From JADCRZ01 sp037718865 (GTDB taxonomy: Bacteria > Bacteroidota > Bacteroidia > Chitinophagales > Chitinophagaceae), in assembly GCA_037718865.1 (NCBI GenBank), contig JBBJMP010000008.1:1-64000 (forward strand): a stretch of DNA of 64,000 bases, in the 5' to 3' direction. Shown here piece by piece: positions 47,452 to 55,413 of this stretch. The position numbers were made by a program, and so were the translations under genes. Numbering within the stretch: the stretch's first letter is position 1; every line of letters begins with the position of its first letter. The notes below the pieces were generated by a model, which saw nothing but the letters and a program-made list of their open reading frames with translations, was not told the DNA's origin and did not search any database.

Positions 47452-48813
47452 TTATACTGTTATCTTAGGCTCCCATCCTTTTTCATATTCGCGACTCCAT
47501 AATTTCTGGGCCTCTTTGTCATCGATGATATGCCCGTTTTTAGGGTCGGTTTTAACGTCCCTGCCTAAACGCCAGGCTATATTTCCCAAATGCATGGCAA
47601 CGCAGGTTTTATGACCCAGTTCAACATCACAATTCGGAAGACGTTTGTTACGAATGGCATCTAAAAAGTCGGCCACGTGCAAACTGTCCATTCCTAAACT
47701 GGGGCTGGCGGTATTTCGCCCCTGGATATTTTCTGCTTTCATCTCAGACTTCACTTCGCTGATTAACTTGCCACTGAGATCATACACTTTGTATTCATCT
47801 CCACCTGTGTCCAGGCTTCCTTTTTCACCATAAAAAATAATACCTCGCTCTAAACCCTCAATTTTTCTTCCGTTCGAGCTTCTGTTTTCCCACATTAGTG
47901 AAACACGACCGGGAAAATCCATAGTAATTATCTGAGTGTCCGGGGTTTGCCAATCATCCTTAAATTCATATCTGCCACCTACAGAGCTAACACGGATAGG
48001 ATAATCCACGCCAAGCCCCCAACGTGCAACATCTACTTCATGGGTACCATTGTTCAGCGCCTCGCCAGTTCCCCAGTTCCAGAACCAATGCCAGTTATAA
48101 TGAATCAAACCTTCTTTATACGCAACACGGGGAGCAGGTCCTTGCCATAGATCGTAATCGAGCCCGGCAGGAACATCACCAGGTTTGAGGAAAGTTTCTT
48201 TGCGGTTATTGGTGTACCATGTTTTGGCTAAATATACCCGGCCAATAATTCCTTTATGCAGTTGTTCAATTCCCTGGGTAAGAATCGGCGCCGAACGTCG
48301 TTGCGCCCCCATTTGTACGATCCGGTCATATTTTCGTGCAGCAGCAATGGCAATTTCTCCTTCCGCCCCATTATGACTTAAAGGTTTCTCAACATAGACG
48401 TGCTTTCCCGCCTGACATCCCATTACGGTTAGCGGAGTATGCCAATGGTCAGGTGTTGCGATATAGATAGCATCAATCGACTTATCTTCAAGTACCTTCC
48501 GACAGTCTTTTTCAGTCCGTGGAGTATTGACTTGTTTTGTATCCATGACACTTTTTACAGCTTTAGGAATGACTTTCTCATCGACATCACAAATGCAGGC
48601 AACCTCGGCATTTGCTTGCCGGGCTATAGTGGCTGCCATACTGGTTCCCCTGCCATTTACACCGATCACTGCAATACGGACTTTTTCGTTAGCTCCAATG
48701 ATATTTTTGTAGCTCTTTGCACTTAATCCAACCCCGCCAAACACCGTTTGGCCAAGGGCCAGACCGGCAGAACCTAACGCTACTTTCTTAATAAATTCAC
48801 GTCTCTTCTCCAT
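47452..48813 (-). CDS. Tat-exported Gfo/Idh/MocA-family oxidoreductase
   Basis: A 453-residue oxidoreductase. I place the start at 48813 (MEKRREFIKKVALG), which gives a Tat-type twin-arginine signal; the frame runs 12 codons further upstream. It has the NAD(P)-binding Rossmann motif (RIAVIGVNGRGTSMAATI) and the family EKP motif with HWHTP and VEKPLSHN, then a large alpha/beta domain (IHYNWHWFWNWGTGEALNNG). Exported members use a tightly bound NAD(P) and oxidise sugar hydroxyls such as C3 of glycosides. It lies just upstream of the isomerase-like gene, on the same strand. A DUF1080 hydrolase, which acts on 3-keto sugars, is in the same window. Confidence 0.93.
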   Translation of the reverse strand: MEKRREFIKKVALGSAGLALGQTVFGGVGLSAKSYKNIIGANEKVRIAVIGVNGRGTSMAATIARQANAEVACICDVDEKVIPKAVKSVMDTKQVNTPRTEKDCRKVLEDKSIDAIYIATPDHWHTPLTVMGCQAGKHVYVEKPLSHNGAEGEIAIAAARKYDRIVQMGAQRRSAPILTQGIEQLHKGIIGRVYLAKTWYTNNRKETFLKPGDVPAGLDYDLWQGPAPRVAYKEGLIHYNWHWFWNWGTGEALNNGTHEVDVARWGLGVDYPIRVSSVGGRYEFKDDWQTPDTQIITMDFPGRVSLMWENRSSNGRKIEGLERGIIFYGEKGSLDTGGDEYKVYDLSGKLISEVKSEMKAENIQGRNTASPSLGMDSLHVADFLDAIRNKRLPNCDVELGHKTCVAMHLGNIAWRLGRDVKTDPKNGHIIDDKEAQKLWSREYEKGWEPKITV

Positions 48814-49034
48814 ATGATTTCTTTTTATTTTTATGAAATGTTTAAACAAGCATGATTCGCACTTCTGTTTATGTAATCAGGGATACGGTTAAGATACACC
48901 AATATAACTTATTTGAGTTTCCAGCGCGCCCATTTCTTCAAAAAAAAATGTACTTCTTACGACTAACTTTTAAATTCATTCAAAGGTTAAGCATTAACAG
49001 GTGCCATAGCTGGACACCAATGGCGTAAAATCTG

Positions 49035-49042
49035 TAAATTTG
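49035..49042 (+). promoter_or_regulatory. -7 promoter box before paoA-like gene
   Basis: TAAATTTG matches TAnnTTTG exactly and lies 53 bp before the ATG at 49095. It would start transcription near 49049, which makes the GTG at 49068 a poor choice and supports the ATG at 49095. Confidence 0.45.
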
Positions 49043-49094
49043 AAGACTTTAAAATCCCACCTTTATAGTGATATTTACAATAAGCATTTATTAT

Positions 49095-49916
49095 ATGGAA
49101 GATGAAATTAAAAATCCCGGATTAACTGATGAAGAAACAAAATTATTTGAAACGCTCATGCCTGAAGATTTAAATGAAATTTCTGCTTTTGGCGTACAAC
49201 GGAGGCATTTTCTAAAACTTTTGGCATTAACGGGCGGAGGAATGTTTTTGTTCCAAATGATGGACAGACATCAAATTTTCGCCCACCCTCCAAATGAAGC
49301 GGCATTGAACGGAATGAAGGCTGTGAGCATTGAAAATGGAGTCAACGTAGCTTTTAAGATTAACGGTGCAAGAAGAAGCCTGGAAGTTGATTCAAGAATG
49401 ACACTACTTGATGCGCTTCGTGAAAGACTGGAATTGACGGGATCAAAAAAAGGCTGCGATCATGGACAATGCGGTGCCTGTACAGTTCTTGTTGATGGCC
49501 GGCGGGTATTATCCTGTCTTACACTTGCGGCAACCTGCGAGGGCAAATCAGTAACCACTATTGAAGGTCTGGCTAAACGCGGTGAACTCCACCCGGTGCA
49601 GGCGGCGTTCATTAAACATGATGGTTTTCAATGCGGCTATTGCACACCCGGACAAATTTGTTCAGCGGTTGCCCTGATGGCTGAAGCAACAAACGGCGAA
49701 GTTAGTTATGTAACAGCGGATGTTCGGACAAAAGGCGGTTCCGTTCAGCTATCTGATGACGAGATCAGGGAACGAATGTCAGGAAATATTTGTCGGTGTG
49801 GTGCATATCCGAACATCATTGCGGCAATCAGGGAGGTACACAGTGGGAAAGAGGTAGCGCAGACCTGGCAATTTACTGGCGAAAACAATGAACAAACATT
49901 CTCAACCGGCGAATAA
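49095..49916 (+). CDS. paoA: Aldehyde oxidoreductase iron-sulfur subunit, Tat-exported (PaoA-like)
   Basis: The small subunit of a molybdenum hydroxylase. From the ATG at 49095 it has a 35-residue lead, then a twin-arginine export signal (QRRHFLKLLALTGGG, RR at 36-37), so the whole complex should be carried to the periplasm through this subunit. A [2Fe-2S] ferredoxin-type domain (KGCDHGQCGACTVLV, with RRVLSC) is followed by the second [2Fe-2S] domain (FQCGYCTPGQICS and ICRCGAYPNI). These pass electrons from the molybdenum site to the FAD subunit. paoB-like and paoC-like genes follow immediately, as in E. coli paoABC. An insertase-like maturation gene (paoD) is not in the window. Confidence 0.9.
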   Translation: MEDEIKNPGLTDEETKLFETLMPEDLNEISAFGVQRRHFLKLLALTGGGMFLFQMMDRHQIFAHPPNEAALNGMKAVSIENGVNVAFKINGARRSLEVDSRMTLLDALRERLELTGSKKGCDHGQCGACTVLVDGRRVLSCLTLAATCEGKSVTTIEGLAKRGELHPVQAAFIKHDGFQCGYCTPGQICSAVALMAEATNGEVSYVTADVRTKGGSVQLSDDEIRERMSGNICRCGAYPNIIAAIREVHSGKEVAQTWQFTGENNEQTFSTGE

Positions 49917-49927
49917 AAATGTAACTA

Positions 49928-50938
49928 ATGAGACCTTTTAAATTTTCACCAACAAACGATATAAATTCGGCTGCACAAATGCTGATGGCCAACACAAACG
50001 CAAAATTTCTGGCCGGCGGCACCAACATTCTTGATTTGATGAAGGAAGATGTTGAACGTCCCGATGAGCTCGTTGACATCACCCGTTTAAAGTTCACACA
50101 AATCAAACCCATTTCTGAAGGAACGAACAAAGGCGGCATATCAATCGGGGGACTAAGTAAAAACAGCGATACGGCAAATGACCCTGAAATCCGCCAGAAC
50201 TTTCCGCTTTTAACACAGGCGATCCTGGCAGGCGCTTCAGCGCAGATCCGCAATATGGCGACGAATGGCGGCAACTTAAATCAGCGAACCCGCTGTTCCT
50301 ATTTTTATGATACGGCAATGCCTTGTAATAAACGTGAACCTGGAACAGGTTGCGGCGCCCGGGAGGGGATCAACCGGATGCACGCGGTCTTTGGCTGGTC
50401 AGAAGATTGTGTGGCCGTTAATCCATCAGATATGTGCGTTGCACTCGTTGCCCTTGATGCGGTTGTAAAAGTGCAAGGTGCAGATGGCAAAGAACGTTCT
50501 ATTCCGTTTGCTGATTATCACCGTCTGCCTGGTGACACGCCTCAAAAAGACAACAACCTGGCTCAGGGAGAACTCATTACCGCGATAGAGATCCCTAAAA
50601 ATAATTTTTCGGGTAAAAGCTATTACTTAAAAGTTCGTGACCGCGCCAGTTACGCTTTTGCACTGGTGTCGGTTGCCGCTGCACTTGAAATGGATGGCAA
50701 TCAGATAAAAGGAGCACGAATTGCTATGGGTGGCGTTGCGCACAAACCCTGGCGGGCCATGGAGGCCGAGAAATTCTTAACAGGCAAATCAGCCAACGAA
50801 GCCAATTTCAAACAAGCGGCTGAAAATGAAATGCAAAATGCAAAACCGCTTGAACACAATAAGTTCAAGGTTGAACTGGGCAGGCGGGCTATCGTCCGGG
50901 CGTTGACACAGGCGATGAACGGTGGAACGAATCAATAA
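49928..50938 (+). CDS. paoB: Aldehyde oxidoreductase FAD subunit with extra 4Fe-4S (PaoB-like)
   Basis: The 336-residue FAD-binding subunit. The FAD motif AKFLAGGTNILDLMK lies near residue 30. A cysteine-rich insert (CSYFYDTAMPCNKREPGTGCGAREG with a further Cys in WSEDCVAV) lies at about 120-160; in E. coli PaoB this insert holds an additional 4Fe-4S cluster. The C-terminal CO-dehydrogenase-flavoprotein domain follows. It passes electrons to the acceptor. The gene lies 11 bp after the paoA-like gene and its stop touches the next ATG (TAAATG), so all three subunits are translated from one message. Confidence 0.92.
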   Translation: MRPFKFSPTNDINSAAQMLMANTNAKFLAGGTNILDLMKEDVERPDELVDITRLKFTQIKPISEGTNKGGISIGGLSKNSDTANDPEIRQNFPLLTQAILAGASAQIRNMATNGGNLNQRTRCSYFYDTAMPCNKREPGTGCGAREGINRMHAVFGWSEDCVAVNPSDMCVALVALDAVVKVQGADGKERSIPFADYHRLPGDTPQKDNNLAQGELITAIEIPKNNFSGKSYYLKVRDRASYAFALVSVAAALEMDGNQIKGARIAMGGVAHKPWRAMEAEKFLTGKSANEANFKQAAENEMQNAKPLEHNKFKVELGRRAIVRALTQAMNGGTNQ

Positions 50939-53248
50939 ATGTTGAATACTAAAAATTTACTTAAGATGACAGTAATTGGCAAACCGGTTGACCGTGTTGA
51001 CGGGCGGCTGAAAGTAACCGGCGTAGCGACATATGCCGCTGAATTTAATCAACCGAATATGGCGTATGCTTTTCCGGTTCGATCTACCATCGCTAAAGGA
51101 ACGGTTACCGCGTTTGACACCGCTGCGGCCGAAAAATCGGCGGGTGTAATCGCCGTATTAACGCACAAAAACGCATCCCGGATAAAAGCCCTTAATCCGG
51201 GCGAACAAATGAAAGCGGGAATAATCTTTCTGGGTGAAGATCTGGTACCGCTCCAGGATAATAAGGTCCACTATTTTGGACAGTTTATCGCGCTGGTCGT
51301 CGCCGAAACTTACGAGCAAGCCCGCCACGCCACTGTGCTTCTAAAAATTACCTACGCCAGTGAAAAGCACGCGATTGACCTGAAAAGCGAATTGCAAAAG
51401 GGTTTCAAGCCAACAAAGCTGTTCGGCGAAGAAGCGCAGATCAATCCCGGCAAAACCGCTGATCTGATTGCCGCCTCGCCCCATAAAATCGAACATACTT
51501 ATACAACCTCAACGGAGAACCATCATCCGATGGAGCCACACGCCGCTATTGCTGTCTGGGAAGGCACTGACAAATTAACGCTTTACGACGCAACGCAGGG
51601 CGTTGGGGTTACTCGCGCAATTGCAGCTTACTTTTTGAACCTGAAGCCGGAAAATGTGCGGGTGATTTCGCCGTATGTCGGCGGCGGTTTTGGTTGTAAA
51701 GGGGCATGGTTTCATATTGTGCTTGCAGCCATGGCGGGACAAGTCACTAAACGTCCGATCAAACTCGTGATCACCCGTCAGATGATGCAGACGAATGTCG
51801 GGCGGCGCGGCGCGACGATTCAAAAAATCGCGCTCGGCACCGATCATAACGGCAAACTGACAGCGATCCGTCACCACAACGAAACCTATACCAATCTTGC
51901 TCAATTTTTTGAGCCAAGCGGATTACAAACTGCCGTGTTATACGAGGCGCCGCTTCGTGAGATCACTTACCAGGTCGCCAGATTAAACATTGGAACGCCA
52001 ACCTTTATGCGCGCGCCGGGGGAGGCACCGGGAACATTCGCGCTCGAATCGGCGATGGATGAAATGGCGTTCGAGATGAAAATCGACCCGCTTGAGTTTC
52101 GCGTCCTCAATCACGCTGCGGCCGACCCAATCAAAAAACATCCGTTTTCGTGTGATAATCTGCTCGAATGTTACAGTACAGGAGCGGAAAAATTCGGCTG
52201 GTCAAATCGCAGGATGCAGCCTCGCCAGACGCGCAACGGCAAATATCTGGTCGGTTACGGAATGGCAACGGCGACTTATCCGGCTGGACGCAGTTCCGCG
52301 TCTGCGCGTGTGCAGATGACGGTCAAGGGTGAAATCAAGGTAATGACCGCGGCGGCTGACATTGGTACGGGAACTTATACGGTTCTGGCCCAGACGGCGG
52401 CTGACGTGCTGGGCGTATCCGTGGATAGAATTACCGTCAAAATCGGCGATTCGAGCCTGCCGCCCGCGCCAATCGCAGGAGGTTCTCAAACGACTGCAAG
52501 CGTTCATCCCGCGGTGCTGGCAGCGTGCGAAATGCTTCGGGAAGATTTGATGAAACTGGCGGTGGCTGATGCAAAGTCGAAACTTAACGGCAGAAAAGCT
52601 GAAGAAATCGCTTTTGCCAACGCGAAGTTTTTCGTGAAGGGTGACGCATCAATGTCGGATTCTTACGAGGGCATTATGCGCAGGAACGGCAAAGTAATGA
52701 TGGAAGCCTGCACGACGGTGACGCCCGCCTCAGGCGTCGGGTTGGGTACACCCGTCGCACCTTGCATGCCCGTGCCGACTGCTCCAGAAGAAAACAGCGA
52801 CGCCAAAAAATATTCGTTTCATTCCTTTGGCGCACAGTTCGCGGAAGTTTGGGTGGATGAAGATTTCGGCACAATTCGCGTCAGGCGCATGACCAGCGTG
52901 CAGGATGTCGGACGCATCATGAACGAAAAAACCGCTCGCTCGCAGATTATTGGCGGTGTGATTTTCGGTCTCGGCGCTGCGCTGATGGAAGCAACCGAGT
53001 ACGACCATCGCTGGGCTAATCCGGTCACCCGCTCCCTCGCCGATTATCACGTTCCCGTCAATCTGGATGTTCCCGAGATTGACGTTCATTTTATCGGAAA
53101 ACCGGATCCTCATATTTCTCCCATCGGCGCACGCGGCATCGGCGAAATCGGTATCACGGGCGTTTCGGCGGCAATTGCCAATGCGGTTTTTAACGCGACG
53201 GGAAAACGCATCAGAAGTTTGCCGCTTACGATGGATAAGTTACTGTAA
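50939..53248 (+). CDS. paoC: Aldehyde/xanthine oxidoreductase molybdenum subunit (PaoC-like)
   Basis: The 769-residue catalytic subunit, which binds molybdopterin-cytosine dinucleotide and oxidises aldehydes, or in relatives xanthines, using water. Visible marks are GKPVDRVDGRLKVTG at the start, VISPYVGGGFGCKG, MRAPGEAPGTFALESAMDE, and the late GARGIGEIGITG with catalytic Glu736. Most of the gene is noticeably GC-rich: three 60-base lines that I counted by hand held 52, 57 and 62 percent G+C, against 38 percent in a line of the isomerase gene. This suggests recent import from a higher-GC source. The ATG directly after paoB is used; an ATG at 50966 is possible. No molybdenum-cofactor gene is nearby. 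Confidence 0.93.
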   Translation: MLNTKNLLKMTVIGKPVDRVDGRLKVTGVATYAAEFNQPNMAYAFPVRSTIAKGTVTAFDTAAAEKSAGVIAVLTHKNASRIKALNPGEQMKAGIIFLGEDLVPLQDNKVHYFGQFIALVVAETYEQARHATVLLKITYASEKHAIDLKSELQKGFKPTKLFGEEAQINPGKTADLIAASPHKIEHTYTTSTENHHPMEPHAAIAVWEGTDKLTLYDATQGVGVTRAIAAYFLNLKPENVRVISPYVGGGFGCKGAWFHIVLAAMAGQVTKRPIKLVITRQMMQTNVGRRGATIQKIALGTDHNGKLTAIRHHNETYTNLAQFFEPSGLQTAVLYEAPLREITYQVARLNIGTPTFMRAPGEAPGTFALESAMDEMAFEMKIDPLEFRVLNHAAADPIKKHPFSCDNLLECYSTGAEKFGWSNRRMQPRQTRNGKYLVGYGMATATYPAGRSSASARVQMTVKGEIKVMTAAADIGTGTYTVLAQTAADVLGVSVDRITVKIGDSSLPPAPIAGGSQTTASVHPAVLAACEMLREDLMKLAVADAKSKLNGRKAEEIAFANAKFFVKGDASMSDSYEGIMRRNGKVMMEACTTVTPASGVGLGTPVAPCMPVPTAPEENSDAKKYSFHSFGAQFAEVWVDEDFGTIRVRRMTSVQDVGRIMNEKTARSQIIGGVIFGLGAALMEATEYDHRWANPVTRSLADYHVPVNLDVPEIDVHFIGKPDPHISPIGARGIGEIGITGVSAAIANAVFNATGKRIRSLPLTMDKLL

Positions 53249-53310
53249 GTAAACACCTGAGGCAGGTTGTCTGCTTCCCATTCTATCGTTCCACGTTTTA
53301 CCACGGAGGG

Positions 53311-53341
53311 CACAAAGTGTTACACAAAGAAAGACACAAAG
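53311..53341. repeat. Three CACAAAG units at 12-bp spacing
   Basis: CACAAAG occurs at 53311-53317, 53323-53329 and 53335-53341, exactly 12 bp apart, with a diverged CACGGAG unit just before. It lies in the 128-bp gap after the paoC-like gene. Phased short repeats like this are common in intergenic DNA of some bacteria and may be a transcript-end or mobile-repeat trace. Confidence 0.6.
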
Positions 53342-53376
53342 GTTTACGCACTATTCGGTTTTAGTGGAGATACCAT

Positions 53377-54615
53377 TCATTCTTTCAGGTCAAAAACCAC
53401 TTTTGCGTTTTTCTGTTCGGTGGAAGAAATGAAGACTTCATAGCGTTTAGTGCCAGCCTTTATAACCATCAACGAAGTATTCGGTGGGATAGAACCCAGG
53501 TTGTTGGCAACCATAATCAGTTCATGATGTGGATGTTCGGCATCAATGGCAATGCGGAACGATATGGGTTTTTCAGATATTTTAACACGCGATACCAATA
53601 GCACGTTGTTATGGTAAATGCTAACGGTGTCGCCGTCTATTTCCCCGTTATCATATAGGTCAACGTTGATATCGCCGGCCTCTGTTTCAATTTGTTTTAT
53701 CAACGGATTCGACCGAGTGGTGAGCGCCGGTGGCGGCGCACGGAAGACCGGCGCCTTATGTGTTATCGCAGGAGCGGTGCGCACCGGCAAATCTGCTTGC
53801 GGCTTGGCAATTGGGCTGATCGGTGTCTGTCTTTTTACTGGTGCCGGAGTTATTTTTTTTGGTAACGGTTTAGACGGTGCAGGTTTTTGCTCTGCTACGA
53901 CAGGCGGTAGAGATTTTTGTTTTGCTACGGCAGGCGATTTAGGTGCCTTAGTTACCAGGGGTGTTTGCTTTATACATTCACGAAACGTGATATCATCTAA
54001 CGCAAAATCATTTCCGCAACCTCCCGGCATATTATCAATCATGGTAAGGATCAACGCTGTTTCGGAAGGCGGTGCGGTAAAAAGAGAGCGGTATTGTGTC
54101 CAGTGCGGTGATTCACGCCGTGCCACCTCGCCAATGCCAAACTGGGCAACGATTTTCCCGGCGGGTGTTTGCAGCCTGATGGTAATGCTGGGCAGCAGGG
54201 GAAACGGACACTTATCGCTGATTCTGCACAAATTCATCATCCATACGCCGAACTCATACGTGGTGCCGCTCTTTAAACCCTTTATTGCTGTTGTTAAAAA
54301 CGTGCCGCTGCTTGGCGATGCATTCACCAGCATCATATTGCCGTCTGCATCTCCGGGAGTATGATCTTCCGGCAGCGTAAACCAATCGCCGCGAAAGCAG
54401 TCGCTGGTATAAGAAGCAAAGGTGTAATGACCATCGGTAGGACAATAACTGGACACACGCTCGTAGTTGAAAAGCTCTGCCGTATTAAGGTCAGGTACAT
54501 TGCCGGCGCCAAAGTTGATGGTGATAATCGGTTGTTTAAAAGTGCAGTTCGCATTCTGCGCCTTCGGTTGAATGGTGAAGGTGAATATCAACAGTAAAAC
54601 AAGCAACTTTTTCAA
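53377..54615 (-). CDS. Exported jelly-roll protein with proline-rich linker
   Basis: A 412-residue exported protein (signal to about residue 19). The N-terminal half (about 20-205) looks like a carbohydrate-binding jelly roll: repeated beta strands with paired cysteines, YTFASYTSDCFRGDWF, LKSGTTYEFGVWMMNLC, and DNMPGGCGNDFALDDITFREC, like DUF642-type modules. A proline/lysine-rich linker (about 205-290) joins it to a C-terminal domain with DNGEIDGDTVSIYHNN, a module seen in other Bacteroidota surface proteins. No catalytic site or lipobox is obvious. It is the last gene of the SusCD/GH78 set, 70 bp after the DUF1080 gene, so sugar binding is the likely job. Confidence 0.7.
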   Translation of the reverse strand: MKKLLVLLLIFTFTIQPKAQNANCTFKQPIITINFGAGNVPDLNTAELFNYERVSSYCPTDGHYTFASYTSDCFRGDWFTLPEDHTPGDADGNMMLVNASPSSGTFLTTAIKGLKSGTTYEFGVWMMNLCRISDKCPFPLLPSITIRLQTPAGKIVAQFGIGEVARRESPHWTQYRSLFTAPPSETALILTMIDNMPGGCGNDFALDDITFRECIKQTPLVTKAPKSPAVAKQKSLPPVVAEQKPAPSKPLPKKITPAPVKRQTPISPIAKPQADLPVRTAPAITHKAPVFRAPPPALTTRSNPLIKQIETEAGDINVDLYDNGEIDGDTVSIYHNNVLLVSRVKISEKPISFRIAIDAEHPHHELIMVANNLGSIPPNTSLMVIKAGTKRYEVFISSTEQKNAKVVFDLKE

Positions 54616-54685
54616 GATCTCAATATTCTTTGTTACTAAAGCTACTACAAATCCGGATTTATTGCAGCGAAGAACGTATGAATGG

Positions 54686-55387
54686 TTATAAATTCCTGAT
54701 CTTTATATTTCTGAAAAAGATCACATCCTCATGCTCCTGAAGAAGGATAGGTGACCTATCTGTTTCAGCAAAAGCTTTTTCTGTTTTGAATTTACTGTCA
54801 GCGATCATTTTCCTGAACATTTCGCTGCCGCGCTCAAACTCCAATACTTTGGTCCCGTTCAGCCAATGCTCTACATGCTTTCCTTTTGAAACGATGCGGA
54901 TATTATTCCACTCTCCAAGGGGTTTATTTTTTTTCCCGGCAGAAGGAGGCATAATGTCGTACAATGCCGCCAGGGTCCGGTTACCGTTTTTCCCCAGTTT
55001 TGCATCAGCATGATTTGCATCGTCAATGATCTGGTATTCGCAGCCTAATGAGGTATTTTTTATTAAAAAATATTTAACGCCGCTGTTGGTTCCTTTTTGC
55101 AGCTTATAGTCAAGAGACAGTTCAAAATCAGCGAATGCTTGTTTGGTCACGATATCGCCGCCACGCCCGTCTGATGCGTTAACACTTATGGCGCCATTTT
55201 CGATTTTCCACCCTTTGCCTGTGAATGGGTTGCCATTTGCTTTTTGCCACCCCTCAAATGTCTTTCCATCAAACAATAAGGTCCATCCCTGTTTGATCTC
55301 TTCTTTATTAAGAGAAGGCAGTTGTGCCTTTAATGAAATCATACCACAACAAAAAGCCAGTCCCAAAAGAAACCTTGTTTTTTTCAT
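54686..55387 (-). CDS. Secreted DUF1080 protein (3-keto-disaccharide hydrolase-type)
   Basis: A 233-residue exported protein with signal to about 21 (LKAQ) and a concanavalin-like DUF1080 fold: GWTLLFDGKTFEGWQK, WKIENGAISV, DFELSLDYKLQKGTNSGVKYF, EYQIIDDANH, WNNIRIVSKGKHVEHWLNG and a final VIFFRNIKIRNL. Family members cleave glycosidic bonds in sugars oxidised at C3 by an elimination route. Here it follows susD by 26 bp and precedes the jelly-roll gene, so it belongs to the rhamnoside-type locus. A Gfo/Idh/MocA oxidoreductase that could make the keto-sugar lies 6 kb away in the window. Confidence 0.88.
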   Translation of the reverse strand: MKKTRFLLGLAFCCGMISLKAQLPSLNKEEIKQGWTLLFDGKTFEGWQKANGNPFTGKGWKIENGAISVNASDGRGGDIVTKQAFADFELSLDYKLQKGTNSGVKYFLIKNTSLGCEYQIIDDANHADAKLGKNGNRTLAALYDIMPPSAGKKNKPLGEWNNIRIVSKGKHVEHWLNGTKVLEFERGSEMFRKMIADSKFKTEKAFAETDRSPILLQEHEDVIFFRNIKIRNL

Positions 55388-55413
55388 ATCTTATTATTAC
55401 ATGATTAAGAATG

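Noticed and set aside
53253..53275. Possible terminator ACCTG-AGG-CAGGT after the paoC-like gene
   Set aside because: Only a 5-bp stem and no T-run.
53618..54364. 248-codon plus-strand frame over the jelly-roll protein
   Set aside because: Low-complexity Gly/Ala-rich translation created by the proline/lysine linker of the minus-strand gene.
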